From Scleromitrula shiraiana (Eukaryota > Ascomycota > Leotiomycetes > Helotiales > Sclerotiniaceae): DNA of 64,000 nucleotides. Position 1 is the stretch's first letter. The number at the start of each line of letters is the position of its first letter. Made by a program: the position numbers and the translations under genes. The notes under the pieces were generated by a model, which did not search any database, had not been told where the DNA came from, and saw only the letters and a list, made by a program, of their open reading frames with translations. The stretch is taken from NCBI GenBank assembly GCA_028455995.1, contig JABELC010000005.1, positions 3,224,001 through 3,288,000 on the forward strand. The letters run 5' to 3'. This document shows, in pieces, positions 36,262 to 48,919 of this stretch.

Positions 36262-37102
36262 GCACTGTATATTTTGGGCCTGGTGTTTTGTTGCGGTGTA
36301 AGCATTATACGAGGGAGCGCGCGAATTTGACGTTGATGTTTGGATGCAACAAATATGTTGATGAGTATGTCATATTTCAGCCGCATAATATGATGACCAT
36401 TCGGAAGGAACTTTATTGCCTTTCCGCTGCTTGCTATCTGGGCGACGGGCTTGTTTATCCGCTGTATCGTTTGATATATAAAGAGAGCTTCATCTCTTGT
36501 GTAAGGGGTAACGACTTTATGTCTGTTTGGTCTAGAACTGCCGATTTTGATAAAGATAGAAATACTGCCCTTTGATCATATTTCATCGTGTTCTTTTAGA
36601 TAGCCTATATATGAACAATCATTCTGTCCATTTTGTACAATTTCGATACTCAGTCATACGACACAACAGTGATAATACAACTTTCCACTCACTCCATATG
36701 GGAAGCATTACCAAAATACCGTAACAAATTCCGAGCGAAAAACCTCTCCGGTCTAATACTCGACCAAAATCTCGAACAACCACAGTTTCGACCATCTCAT
36801 CCAAAGTACAAGCAAGAACCACGTATGAACCGGAGGTTCTGTACAATCAACAAACTAGAACATCAACAAATTCTTCCGGTGTCACCGCCCATTATAGAAG
36901 ATATCCATTTTCATCAAAGCACGAACACGATTACAGAATGTCAGCCAACCGAAAACAGCCTTGTGGAATTTAACTACAGTACATACATTCATACATTATC
37001 CCGGAGTGGTTAAACCCTGGCATTATTATCAAAGCTCACCGATCGAATTGTATCAAATCTGATCTTCCCACCCTTGAAAAAGATAAAAAAGATACCCGAA
37101 TC
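36262..37102. other. intergenic between the two 2EXR-type genes
   Basis: Open frames at 36288-36575 and 36633-37013 have no recognisable feature. They could be decayed 3' sequence of copy 1. No gene was called. Confidence 0.4.
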
Positions 37103-38332
37103 ATGTCATCCCAGCAGACAATCCACTCTTCCCCATCAGGGTATCCGGAGTCGCCAAATTTATCCTTGAATATTTTTTATAGGAGAAAATCTTCAAATAT
37201 AAGACTATGTAAAAGTAATTGTCGAAATATTGAAGTCGATATCTTATATCCTATTTCTGCTTCTGCTTCTGCTTCTACTTCTTGTCATAATATTGCGGAA
37301 AATTATAGTCATAACCACGATCATAATTCAGGTACAATAACAAGAACAAGAACAACTTCGAGCAAAGAACAAATTATGGAACAAGCGAAGAAGAATCCAT
37401 GTCCGAAGATCAGCCCTGTGGCGTCAGCACCAAACTATTTCGAGAACCCATCACATGATCTTTCCTCCTCGTCCTCTGAAATCGAAAACACCCCATTTCC
37501 CTTCCTCTCCCTCCCACTCGAACTCCGACTCAAAGTCTACGGACTCCTCCTCCCACCCCGCCACCACAAAATCACCACCCAAATCCCACACAACGGCTAT
37601 TATTTCCCCTCCACCCCACCCTACTCATCCCAATCCTTCTACCCCGTCTCTCCCTCCAACCCAAAAAAACTCACCACCTACAAAATCCTCTCCGCAAACT
37701 CCCATCCTAATTTCCCTCAGCCAAACATCCATACGAATATCCTCCTCGTCAACAAACAAATCCGAGATGAAGCCGAATCAATCTTCTACGGAAGTTGCAA
37801 AAATATCTGGGACTTTGGAATGAATGTTGAAGCTGTGAAACCATTTTTTAACGACCGGAGTCAATTGGCGCGGAGCAGTGTGAAGAATTTGAAAATCGCG
37901 AGGGATGTGTCGAATTCGAAGATGGAGAAGGGAGATGGTGTTTGGGAGGATTTTTGCGCGTTTGTGAAGAGTGAGATGACGGGGCTGAAGTCGTTGGATT
38001 TGACGGTTTGGGGGAGGAGCGAGCTGGCTCCTGTGCCGAGGGATGTGGGTGGTCAGGTTGAGAGGCTGGATGCTGTGGACAATGAGGGTGAAGGGGTGAA
38101 GAATCAAGAGAAGGAGAAGCATGAGGTACAGTCCAGGGAATGGGAATATATAGCCAAGCTAGTAGGGAACGAGCAGCTGAAAAGTGCGAAGATTACCTGG
38201 TGGGGGTTTGCTCCTGGAGTTGAATCTTTTTTGGCTAAGTGGATGTTGGATAGTAGGCATTTGAAGGAACAGGTGGTTCAGAATGGGGAGGTGGTTGAGG
38301 GGATCGTGGTATTGAAGTTAAATAATGTTTAA
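37103..38332 (+). CDS. 2EXR-type protein, copy 2
   Basis: A single exon gives 409 residues. A disordered, Ser-rich leader of about 125 residues precedes FPFLSLPLELRLKVYGLLL, the 2EXR/F-box-like start. This is followed by NILLVNKQIRDEAESIFYGS, VKPFFNDRSQLARSSVKNLKI and LKSLDLTVWG, which parallel the motifs and order in the neighbour at 35485-36261. The start could lie downstream of 37103 because the first 125 residues show little conservation potential. The function is unknown. Confidence 0.75.
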   Translation: MSSQQTIHSSPSGYPESPNLSLNIFYRRKSSNIRLCKSNCRNIEVDILYPISASASASTSCHNIAENYSHNHDHNSGTITRTRTTSSKEQIMEQAKKNPCPKISPVASAPNYFENPSHDLSSSSSEIENTPFPFLSLPLELRLKVYGLLLPPRHHKITTQIPHNGYYFPSTPPYSSQSFYPVSPSNPKKLTTYKILSANSHPNFPQPNIHTNILLVNKQIRDEAESIFYGSCKNIWDFGMNVEAVKPFFNDRSQLARSSVKNLKIARDVSNSKMEKGDGVWEDFCAFVKSEMTGLKSLDLTVWGRSELAPVPRDVGGQVERLDAVDNEGEGVKNQEKEKHEVQSREWEYIAKLVGNEQLKSAKITWWGFAPGVESFLAKWMLDSRHLKEQVVQNGEVVEGIVVLKLNNV

Positions 38333-40234
38333 TTGATGTATGTGAATAAAGAGTGGCGATCTTGTAAGATTACTATATGGGAGTTTGGTTCGTTCGATAT
38401 ATGAGATTTGGCTCAAAGGTACTAGCGGTACCGGGTTTCGGGTGGGATAGGCGGTAATACCAAAATGCACAGAATGGGCAAGACATCAGAGAATAATATT
38501 GAACCTCCTGAAGATATCCCAATACACGACATATCAAAATTCCGTTCTGTTCCAGCGTTCTATCTTCCTTCAATCTTCCGGTCAAAATACAGCACATCAA
38601 TAAACCTACCACGGCGTTTTCACTCAAGTGATTGCAATTTTCCTCAAGACGATAATTCGATACACGCATGTATTTACTGGATTACCCGTCAAATCATCCT
38701 CGTTCTCCTTTCCCAAAATATAAATCTTCTAATTTTCTTTCCCCCTTCACCAACACTCTCACTCTCACTCTCACTCTCACCCTCACATCCAACCCCAGCA
38801 TCCTCCCCACCACTTCTTCCCTTTCTGCTTCCGTTCTCCAATCTCTCTGTTTCCGACTCATTACGTTCACCATCCGGGCGTGAATTACCACTTCTTCTCC
38901 CCCATTCCGCTCTATCCGAACTAATAAGACCCTGTGAACAATCCTACGAATGAATCTTTTAATATCCTTTATGTGATTTTGTATGTCATTTTTTCTCTAG
39001 AACTCGTGGTTTATGCAGAAGTGAATTATTCGGCGAGATGTTGGAACTCCCTATGTAGGTAGTGAGTGCTGCGTGTGAGGATCCGAAAGATATATGGTTT
39101 CTTTTATAGTCGTCCCTCGGACTCGGGCCTCTCTCGAGTATATGAAGTTCTCTTTTTAGGGTTTCTCGTGTAGGCCGCTTTTCTAGCCTCGCGTGGGATA
39201 TGTTTCTTCGCCTTGTTGTCCTGTTCCTGTTTTAAACTTATGTCTATTGACCATATTCATAAATGTTGGTTTTTATGAGATAACCACAGTTCAAGCCCTT
39301 AGATTTTTGAAAAAAAAAAAAAAAAAAAAAGAAAATCAAAAAAAAAAAAAAAAATCTACTTGATTGCTTACCTTGGATTTCAATAGCTTAGATGGGAGAA
39401 AATAAGTCCATCTTTAAGCGCTTGTATGTATTTCGGTACATCTCAACTACTTTTCAAATAAATCGCATCATGAATAGTTCTATCCATCAAGTTTCTCGAT
39501 TGTTGATCCACAATCCCAACAAACAAGATGTCGAATCTCCAATTCGCAAAGCCCACTACAATCGCCACGAACACCAAATCCATATTCACATACGCCAAGG
39601 GTTTTCCCCATAATAAGTGATGGGTAATTTACGTATGTTACGAAGGATTTGATATAAAGTTGGAGTTTGATGTATGTTTGTACTGTACGTCCAGTCCAGT
39701 CCATTGGTGATTTGGTGATTTTCTTGGAGTAGTGAATCTGGCGGGTATTGGGGATGAGATGATGCATTGAGAGATTGATGGTGGTGTACAATTGATAGTT
39801 ACATCCTCTATCTGACGCCGTCTGGTTATTTTTACACTCAGTCATACGCTCTTACTTGGTATCGGTAGAGAGAGCTATTACGATGCTAGTAGCATGCTTA
39901 TTAGCTAAGTAATCAATTATTTACTGTAAATCGGATACTCAACGTATGTCATGCACATGCCCATATATCCATTCCCGTAGAATATAAATATAGTTTTTAT
40001 TGATTTACCTGCTAAACTGTAAAAAGCCATCGCTTAACTATCGACAGTTAACTATCTACCCATCCATCCAGTCATTCCTTTATTCCTTCATTTCTCTCTC
40101 AGAGGCTTCTCAGCTACTAATTTCTAATCTCCAATATCCGTTTGTTTTCCAATCCCCCATCTATCAATCCAATTATTTCATTGCATTCATCGAATGATAT
40201 AAACCCTCCACTCAGATAAGATATGCACAAACAC
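38333..40234. other. intergenic, low-complexity
   Basis: No gene was supported. It includes a CTCTCA run (about 38754-38790) and two long poly-A tracts (about 39309-39355). A 162-codon open frame at 38465-38953 overlaps the CTCTCA run and shows no domain. Confidence 0.45.
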
Positions 40235-43083
40235 TCACAAGCCAGTAGTCCCCTCATTCTTAACCCTCTCCCTATCTCCCTGCTCCTCACCACCCCTCCC
40301 CCCACCCAACGCCTCCCAAATCCTCTGCGCCTTAGCAACCGGCACTTTTTTTACCACCAGCGGAGGAGCCTCTTCGATCATCCTCTCCTCTCTACGTCCA
40401 TTAACAGCAAACCATCTTGAGGACGTTTCCTCATTGCCTCGTCGTCCATTTTCATTTCCATTTCTATTCCCATCTTCGGGTGGTGTTAATGTTGTCCTCG
40501 GTCTTTTATTAGGGTGGGGGTTTGTATTTGTATTTGTATTTGTATTTGTAGTTGGGGAACTCGTGGTTGGATTTGAGCCCGGATGACTTGGTTGATTTTG
40601 GTTTTGAGCTTGACCTGAAGCAGGTCCCGAGACTGAAGGAGAAGGAAACTGAGATCTCGGACCAGGAGAAGAAGTATCAAATCGATCTCGTTCCCGATCC
40701 CTCTGCTGATATTCCCTATTCTGAACCTCATGTTGGGAATAAAGCCATTGTTCCGGCCCCGGATGCGGTAACGTTCTCGGTTCCGGCAATGAAGCTCTAT
40801 CGTAAAGCGGTTGATGTTGATGTTTATGTTGATGATTATAATTTGAGTTTTGAGAATACTGTACCGATCTATCTCTATCTCTACTCGACATATTCGCCGT
40901 AGGAGCCGAAACCGGCGGTGGATAACTTGAGGATCGTGTCGCATCATGTGCGGGTCTCGAAGGTACCGTTAGAGCCGGAGGAGGAGGATGATTCCTCGGA
41001 ATTTGAATCGGTTGGACTGGAAAATCATCGAATTGTTTCCTTATGTGATCATTTCCCGATGTGGTAAGTGGTGAAGTTGGTCCATTATCTTTAAATCTCC
41101 TTTCTCTCCCAGCAACTTTATCTTTTTCTCTCATTCTCAATGTAACGCCATAGCTCTTTCGAATCTGGGATTTACGTGATGCATTTCCGTTTTTGAGTGA
41201 GGTGAGGCGTTTTTCGCGTTCTTCGGGAGTGAAATATGACGGTATTGAGGCGATGTTTTCTTGGTAACGGGCCTCGACTGCGTCGAGGTCGGCATTAAGT
41301 TGGGCGAGTCTGCTGGGTGAAAGTTCTGATGGGGATTGACGAACGCTAGGGGTGACCGGGGAGTGAAGATGTTCTGGTAGATGGGGTGGATGTCTTTGGG
41401 AAGCGGTGGGTGTGTAGAGAGGTGGGCGTGGAATTGTTTGGGTCGCTGGAGATGGAGCGGCTTGGTGTCTATATGATCCAAACGAATAATCAGTTTGATG
41501 GCCTGAGGTCTGTTTGAAATGGTCCGATAGTGGTAGTTGTTCTGTTGAAGCGTTTTCATCATCATCATCGTCCTCTTCTACTTGTTCTCCACGACAGACT
41601 CGCTTCTTTTCATGCTGCACGAGAATAATTAGAACCATCTCAAGCTATACTAGATAGTAAAACTTACATAAAGTTTTCCTTGCTTAGTTGTGAAACCTTG
41701 CGCACAATTCTCACAATAAAATCTCAATCCAGTAGCCTGCTCCTTAGTGCAGATCCTCTTCGCCATATGCTAAGGACGCGAAGGAGTTAGCTCAATCCAA
41801 ATGCTAGATACGGGTAGAATACACAAGGGTAAACTTACAAAGCTATAGCCTCTGACATTCTCAAATTCATAGAGACAGATAGGACATTTTAAAGGTTGAT
41901 CAGGAGGAGGCATGTTTCGAGCGAGCATGTTCTGAGTGAGAACCATAAGCTGAGCACTCTGTGAAGGAAATTGAGAATCCCGTGAAGCAAGTTGAGCACC
42001 CTGTGAAGCGATAATACGTTGCTGTTCTGATTGTAGAGGATCCAACGAAGGTCTTAGATGATTAGGTGCAGGTACTCTAGACTGCGGCTCTGACTGCTCA
42101 TATCTCATTTCAATATCGCTATCGTCATGACTCTCTGATCTCTCAACATCCTTCGGAATGACACTTTCATCCGCTTCATCAAGAATGATATCATCGACAC
42201 TATATCCAAGTCTATCACCCTCAGCCAACCATCTTATGAGTGTTTTAGCATGAACTGTTTTGAGACGTTCAACAATAACCCTATCGAGGACATTCTCAGG
42301 AACCAGATCAGAAAGCTGATTAGGGGATGCATTCTCAAGAACCCTGGAGACAACAGGACGTCTTGTGCTAACAGCATTGACAAACGCATCCTTGTAAATA
42401 CCAATATCCTTCAAAACACGAAGGATAGCATTGGGATTTGCATTTTTTAGTCCCGCTCGAAGCATCCATGTCAAATGATCAATACCAGTGATGCTTGGAG
42501 GTTCCGTAAAAAGAAGCTTCCTCCATTCTTCACGGTAAACCATCTTCGCAACATCAGGTGAAGTTTGAGCTAATGCTGCTCTGAACCTAACAGCTTCTTG
42601 CTCTTGTTCCGGACTGAGTTCTAAATTCAACTTGTCGTTTTGAGATTCCTGTGCACGTGTATCCGATATAGGAATTGAAGCTTTTCGTTTCCGTGGATTG
42701 GATTCCTCCGGACTTCTGCTTCTAAGATCAACTACTGTAGCAGTTCTTTCGGGAACTGTAGTAGGTTGATTGGATTTTGCTAATTCCCAATCCGAGGCAA
42801 CCGATTCCACGGAATGTGCAGTGCTTCCATCTCCACTTCGAGACAAGTTGTTCATCTCAACCATCTCACGGATCATCGAGCTCCCCAGCTTAGGTTCAGA
42901 TTCAGTGTTTTGGTCTCCATTGACTTCTGATCTGACAGTAGTGTCTTTGCCTGGCACTGTATCCATCCTGTTGCGATTTTCCTCGATCGTTCCAGATTCT
43001 GGTGTAGCTGGATGATTGACAACTATAGGATCATTCTCAGAGATTCCTCGATGGTTTGTTTGACCCAGATCCTGTAAAGACAT
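40235..43083 (-). CDS. protein with two tandem C2HC zinc-finger-like modules
   Basis: Three minus-strand exons, 43083-41839, 41769-41668 and 41614-40235, with 69-bp and 53-bp introns, both phase 0, give 908 residues. Across the junctions two metal-binding modules appear with identical spacing C-X2-C-X12-H-X5-C: C400/C403/H416/C422 and C434/C437/H450/C456. Both introns fall exactly before the His. The N-terminal half has a disordered, acidic start and an all-helical region (about residues 145-290, from LSPEQEQEAVRFRAAL). The C-terminal part is Pro/Gln/Asn-rich with a basic end (PPLVVKKVPVAKAQRIWEALGG). It is probably nuclear, with DNA, RNA or protein binding likely, but I do not recognise the family. 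Without splicing it would look like two genes (41770-43083 and 40235-41766); the second 'start' would be M417 of this protein. Confidence 0.75.
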
Positions 43084-45787
43084 CTCCTTTTAATTGTCTT
43101 GTCGTTATTGATGAGGGTAGAGTATCGTAGTTTTGGACTTCGAAGGTGAAGGAAGGTTCTCGTTAAGAAAATTGTAAAGTTAAAGTTTTCATCCCACGAT
43201 ATTCACTCAATCCATCCAAATTAACTTCAAAATCTTTGTATTACAGTCCCAAATACCCCTCTTCAATATCAATATGGATTAAATTCGATAATGTCGACAA
43301 TATCACACTTTAGCATGTGACAAACAATCATGTGATCGACCCACGTGGCGAAAAGTTCAGTCTGCCGTTGCCGAATATCGTACGTATTGATTGATCAAAC
43401 AAAGTATAAGATAAAAGAATCCAGAAATTATCGACAAGTGCAGTACCAAAGTATTTAATCCTAGCCCTTCGATTCAAATACAGAAGTTCTCTATTTCTTT
43501 ATAAAGAAGGGTTTGTCTCGTAATAAGTAATCTATCTATCTATAAATTAATTAGCGGTTTTAATTTGATCAATATAATGAATGAAACTTTATGCAAGAAG
43601 CTTGGAGGCGGATACCAACACATACAACATAGACAATCTATATATATACGCGTATCTATCATACTTAATAAAACATCCTCAAATCTAGCAAGTGAATTCG
43701 AAGTAACTTGAAAGTACAAAATGAAAATGTACTTACAATAGGTTGATCATTCAACAAACACTTCGTCCGTACTGAAATACGTATATATTCCTCTCTCTCT
43801 CTATATACTCGAATCAACAATCAAACAAGTAAGTTAAAAAAAGAATTAAATAAAACCCCTTACGAGTAGCAAATGTCTATTTATATGTTCAAGGGTAATG
43901 AATTACTATAATAGATAAAGTAATGTAGTAATAATAAAAGTTAATAATAATTAATAAGATTAATAATATAAAAATTAAAACTTGCTAGTGTTACACTAAT
44001 ATATTCACTAGATCCTTGTTTCTTCTTGTCTTAAAGAATGTTTAATCTAATTAGTAACTAGTGTTAACCTTATTAAGATAATAATTATATTTATATTAAG
44101 TTCACTGGCAAGTTGAAGTTAATTTTATGAAAGTATCATGATCATGCCAGAATGAATAACTTGAGATAAGTTTATTAAATTAAATCAATTCTTAAACTTG
44201 AAATTACTCATGGAATATTATTAATCAACGAGATGAAGAAATTAATAAACTTGAAAGACTCGAAAATAATGATTTATTACTACTAGTAACTTGAATCTAG
44301 TATTAACTTTAATTTTTATATCGAGAATCATCATTGACTTGGAACTTATTAACTTTTATAAAAATATTTTGTATTTTTCAAGTTATTACTGATATAAATA
44401 AAATATAATTATTAAGTAAATTTATAATTAATAAATAAATAAAAATTATATCATAGAATAATCAATTTTTATTAGAATTATAATAGATTTTATATATATA
44501 TAATAAAATTCTAGTTTCAAGTTCTTAATAAATTAAAAAATTATTAAAAAAAGTTACTATTATTAAGAGTATTATTAAATTTAGAATCAAAGTCAAGGAA
44601 TTAATATTGATTTAAAAGGTTAAAATTTTAAAATTAATAATTAAAAATTTATTTCCTAATTATATTTTGTCAAGTTCAAATTGTATCGATAGAAGAGCGA
44701 AGATCTTCTATCGAGACTCGGATTAAACAACCTGAGTCCGATGATTAATTACAAAGATATTCCTTAAAGATATTCCTTCAAGTTAAAGCCTTAGAAGCTA
44801 GAGATCACTAGCTAGTAACTCCGAGTCGAGCTCAACAAACCTCGGGAGGTTCATCTAGATTAGTGCAGTACGTACAGATGCGTAGTAGGTATTGGATTGG
44901 ACTCACTCGAGACTACCATACTTAACCCCGCTAACATATACACCGTGACTCTAACATCCATCCATCCATCCATCCATCCATCCATCCCTCCATCCATCCA
45001 TCGACAATCATACAGATCTAGAAAACACCAGATATACTGGATATTTGAAAAAGCACCACAGTCGGATATTCTATCCTCAGTGAACGTTTATGTAGTCCTG
45101 AAGATGAGACCGAGGTATGAATGAACACTCCATGAAGGATCAAGTTAAACTATAGACCAGGACAAGTTATACATACATACATACATACATACATACATAC
45201 ACGCGCGGTATTCCAACAACATCTACCATGAGTTTGGCATCCATATGTTAGTTACATATAGAATAGTCATAAACTATAAGTTATAATACTAACCTAAACT
45301 TATGGGAATGAGTTTTATTATATCTCTATATTGCAGTGAAAATGATATCGCGATTGACACATCGCGCATTCATTTGCGTATCTGTGAACCGGTGTACGTT
45401 AGCTGGACAAAAGGAATATTATATCATATTAGCCTTAACTTGGCAATTAATACTTACCTGATAGGTCTATGATAGGGAGGTCACACAGCTGGGGAGTGTA
45501 TAGATATCATAGTATAGTAAATATAATAGATAATATTTTTGCCCAACTCATTATCCCACCATTGATCCATTCATTGCCATCGTAAATTCAATACCATTAT
45601 ACACACATTTCTGTACGTCCATCCATCCTGCCCCGTAACACCATTTCCATATCTCCAGTCCGGTAATGGGTATATCCGTCCGTACCGCTGATTGCCCGTG
45701 AACACCAAAAGAATAAAAAAGCCAACCCATAAAACTGCCAGAAAAAAAGCAACAATCTCAAATCAGAAATCATCATCCATCACCCCA
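43084..45787. other. 2.7-kb intergenic, partly AT-rich
   Basis: No gene was seen. About 43.9-44.7 kb is AT-rich with the same look as the transposon block (possible relic). There is a TCCA run at about 44954-45001 and a TACA run at about 45170-45201. Confidence 0.5.
44954..45201 (+). repeat. TCCA and TACA tetranucleotide runs
   Basis: A TCCA array at about 44954-45001 (with one CCTCC variant) and a TACA array at about 45170-45201. Confidence 0.85.
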
Positions 45788-47436
45788 TTACCACCACGTG
45801 TAACCCGGTTGAGCATGTTCACTGTAATCGACCACCTTAAGCAACAACTCCTTATAATCACCACTCGTATCGTCCGCAATCCACTCGGCCAGCGATTTGC
45901 CGAATCTGTGTTGAAAGGCTCCCTTGACGTTGGACATATGTCTTGGATCCCAATGGCACCGGATAACCAGAGCAATGAGTTTCTTATCTTTGGTTCCGAA
46001 TCCTACCATGCTTTCTTGGAGGAGAACTGCATCGCGCATGTATTTATCGGTTGCGCTTCGGAGTTGGTAGATGAGTGCTTTTTCCATGTGGCCCATGAAT
46101 TCCTAGTTACAGTTTAGTTAAGAATGCAAAGATTCGGTAGAATTTGGAATTACTCACGCTCTTGATAACTCTCTCCAGTGATTTTCCATGTTTCTGTTGA
46201 TATGTATATGCAATTGCTCGAAGCTGGTCATCATTTCTCTTTGTAAACATCTCACAAACCGTGAGTTCATCTGTTCCGCGTCGACCCTCCGTCGCGCTCC
46301 AAAGTACTTGAACATCCCGATCAATATCTTGTGGTATAACCGGTACGCTATTCTCGTTTCTGTTCGCCTCCAAAACCATCATGAAATGCTTCTGGGTTGA
46401 GGCGCTCAAGTCTCCTCGGACATCACTATCCAATGTTCTTTGGTATATATTTTCATACATTCTCTTGATCGCTTGGAGGTCTGCATTGGATCGGCCAAGT
46501 AACACTAAATTGAGGATATCCTCTTTGGTTCCAATTCCAGACATTGCATCGTGAAGTAACTCGCAATCTTCCACCAATGGTCCATTAAGTATCGCCGTGA
46601 GACTCTTTCGAAAATATGAACTGGTTTCGCTCTCCACATCCATTAACAAATTCCTCTTGTATATTTGGTGATAAACTTGACGTAATTTCTCGATTTGTAA
46701 AGGACCTTTGGTACTAAGTATTTCGATGAGTGTTCGTTCGTCGGTGCCAAATCCTTTCATGGCTATTCGTAATCTTTCAGCATCGCCGCTCGGATAGTAA
46801 GGTATATTTTGAGGTTGTAAGTCATAGCCAGGTGATGGTGGGGTAGGTTGGCCGTAGGACATAGGAGGAACTCCATATGAAGCTTGAGATCCTTGTGCGG
46901 AGGCACCATATGGTTGAGGATATGCATTCGGAGGTGATTGTGCAGGATAGGGAGGTGGTTGAGGTGAAGGATATTGTCCTCCTACAGGTGCCCCATATGG
47001 TTGAGGATATGCATTCGGAGGTGGTTGAGGTGGAGGATATTGTCCTCCTACAGGTGCCCCATATGGTTGCGGCGGAGGGTAAGGATTCTGCGAAGGGGGG
47101 TATTGTTGAAAAGATTGCGGGGGAGGTTGTTGGTAACGTTGCTGTGGATATGGAGGTCGTTGGTTAGGAGCGCCGAATGATTGTTGGTGTTGGGGATATG
47201 GTGAATGAGATGGGGGAGGATATTGTTGGTATGGTTGAGGGGAATCTATTTGGAAGTTAGTGGGATTTTCATATGAGATATCAACTTGCGCAATTCGACA
47301 TACGACCTGGGAAGGGTGGATAATTGGGCAGAGGGGCACCTGTATTCCTATGAGATGTTGTCGCAAACAAGGGCGAAAAATACTACTTACGTCCCACTGG
47401 CGGCGCACCGTATGGGGGGTAGTTTTGATATGACAT
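45788..47436 (-). CDS. annexin (fungal type) with Pro/Gln/Tyr-rich N-terminus
   Basis: Three minus-strand exons, 47436-47391, 47245-46158 and 46102-45788, give 482 residues. The head of about 160 residues is rich in P, Q, Y and G. Four annexin repeats follow, each with its calcium-loop signature: KGFGTDE, SGIGTKE, GRRGTDE and VGFGTKD. Helix pairs such as LRQVYHQIYKRNL and IKRMYENIYQRTL follow them. Annexins bind acidic phospholipids in a calcium-dependent way, and fungal members act in membrane trafficking and secretion. The final exon supplies most of repeats 3 and 4, so both introns matter. The 46-bp first exon was placed by a GTAAGT donor and frame. Without splicing, the frame begins with an artefactual MRRQWD stretch from the first intron. 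Confidence 0.93.
46906..47110 (-). repeat. 66-bp coding minisatellite in the annexin head
   Basis: CCTCCTACAGGTGCCCCATATGG recurs with its surroundings at 46978 and 47044 (66 bp, 22 codons), and a partial third unit lies at about 46906. In protein the unit contains YPQPYGAPVGGQYPPPQPPP. The head length is therefore likely to vary between strains. Confidence 0.8.
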
Positions 47437-48919
47437 ATTGTTGGCTATCGGATTAATTTTATCCGCTTCTTGATCTTTGGTTTGGGGTTGATATGAAACA
47501 GGTTTGAAGAGAAGAGGGAGTAGAGATCTTTTTAATTATCGAGGGGCAATAGCTAAAAAGAAAGGCCGATGACTTGCCTTGATTTCCAGCGCAGTGGCAG
47601 TGAGGGGCAGCCAGTTTTATTATGGTTAGAATTATAACTGGGGCGCAGTTATGACGACCTCTGCCATGCCTATAGTATTACTTGCCCGTAACTGTAAAAG
47701 ACTTACATGATCCAATAAGATAGCAATAGTAATGAAGTAATGAAGTAATGAAGTAATGAAGTAATGAAGTAATGAATTCACTCTAAGATTATTTCAAAGA
47801 TCTGGATAGTTATTATTAGTAGTCATCAAGATGGATAGATCTGCTCTTTCATTGTTCTTGGCATGCCCCCCGCAAGAAGCAATCGAATGTTCTTGAGGTG
47901 TGCCTCTTCTTTTTGGTACAAAAAGAGAGGTTTAATACAAGTCTACTCATTTTTCGTTTTTGGAGTGATATAAGAATGATTTTATTAAAGTTTTAAAAGA
48001 ATCTTAACATATTTTTAAAGTAGTTGATTAGTTAAAATCTATTAAATATTGGATTTTTATTGGCTAGAAATAAAGATAGAAATAAATATAGAAATAAAGA
48101 AGAGGCGGCGTGATAGGTGACCTGACCCGATATTCGAAATGTCGGAGTAATCGGGCAGAAAATAAATGAATAATAATAAGTGATTGGATAGCATCACCAG
48201 CAATACGACTTTTATTATTATTATTATTATTACATTTCCTGACCCGAGAATGATCACGAATATTACCATTTGTCTACTGTCGACTCCTTCTTGGTCATAC
48301 TCTCTAGCCTTACCTACCTTGATGCACATGATTATGAAAAAGTCAACCACATAGATCTACCAATTTAATCTTTCTGCATGCTCGCTACTGCAATTTAATA
48401 GCATCATGAGTCTAGTTGTTATATAATTTTCATATACAACTAGATCATCTTGCAAGATACAATATGACTAGAGGAAGGTTCTTTGGATATCTTTTTATGT
48501 GGGGATTATTGTACAACATTATGAGACTACCATATATGTAATATCATGATTAAGTAGATTTTTGGTTTAGTTAGTCGTTTGTATTTAGCAATTCAATGAA
48601 CTGGATTGTGAACTACTCAACACTGCGAATAATTAAAACACAATCCTAGATCATTCCTAATGTGTGAAAGACAACCTTGGAATATGAACCAATTCTCTAT
48701 GTCTTCAAACCATTCAATTTATATCACTTTTTTAATATTGAGTAGTAAAGCTATGGCTTGAAGAGTAATAATAAATACTGCTGCGGTGTTATGTTCGTTA
48801 AGCAGTGAGGCAGTGACCACTCCCATCTCAATTAAATTCTGCCTCTCTAACCTTTGAAATATTTTGCAAATCTACCTTGCTATCAATTTTTGCTCCACAA
48901 CCAAATTCCCACCACCATC
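47437..48919. other. divergent intergenic region carrying a repeat element
   Basis: Upstream of both the annexin (minus) and the nucleotidyltransferase-fold gene (plus). It holds an 8-bp AGTAATGA tandem repeat (about 47729-47776) and the short inverted-repeat element at 47902-48106. No gene was supported. Confidence 0.55.
47902..48106 (-). mobile_element. short inverted-repeat element, copy 2
   Basis: Ends are GCCTCTTCTTT (47902) and AAAGAAGAGGC (ending 48106). On the reverse strand it matches 19149-19438 over both ends, including ATGAGTAGACT(C/T)GTAT, CAATCAACTA and TAAGATTCTT, but is about 55-85 bp shorter in the middle and at the duplicated hairpin. Homology again continues past the terminus into the reverse complement of TCGGGTCAGG (about 48122-48131). 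Confidence 0.65.

Noticed and set aside
38465..38953. 162-codon frame (plus strand)
   Set aside because: About a third is a CTCTCA microsatellite translation, with no domain or signal. It is not supportable as a gene.
40235..41766. A separate gene starting at ATG 41766
   Set aside because: The preceding frame joins it in phase through a GTAAGT...TTAG intron. The join completes a C2HC module with the same spacing as the next one, so it was merged into the 40235-43083 gene.
46107..47408. Annexin start at MRRQWD (47408)
   Set aside because: It lies in the first intron. The exon 47436-47391 with a GTAAGT donor gives the typical MSYQNYPPYG start.
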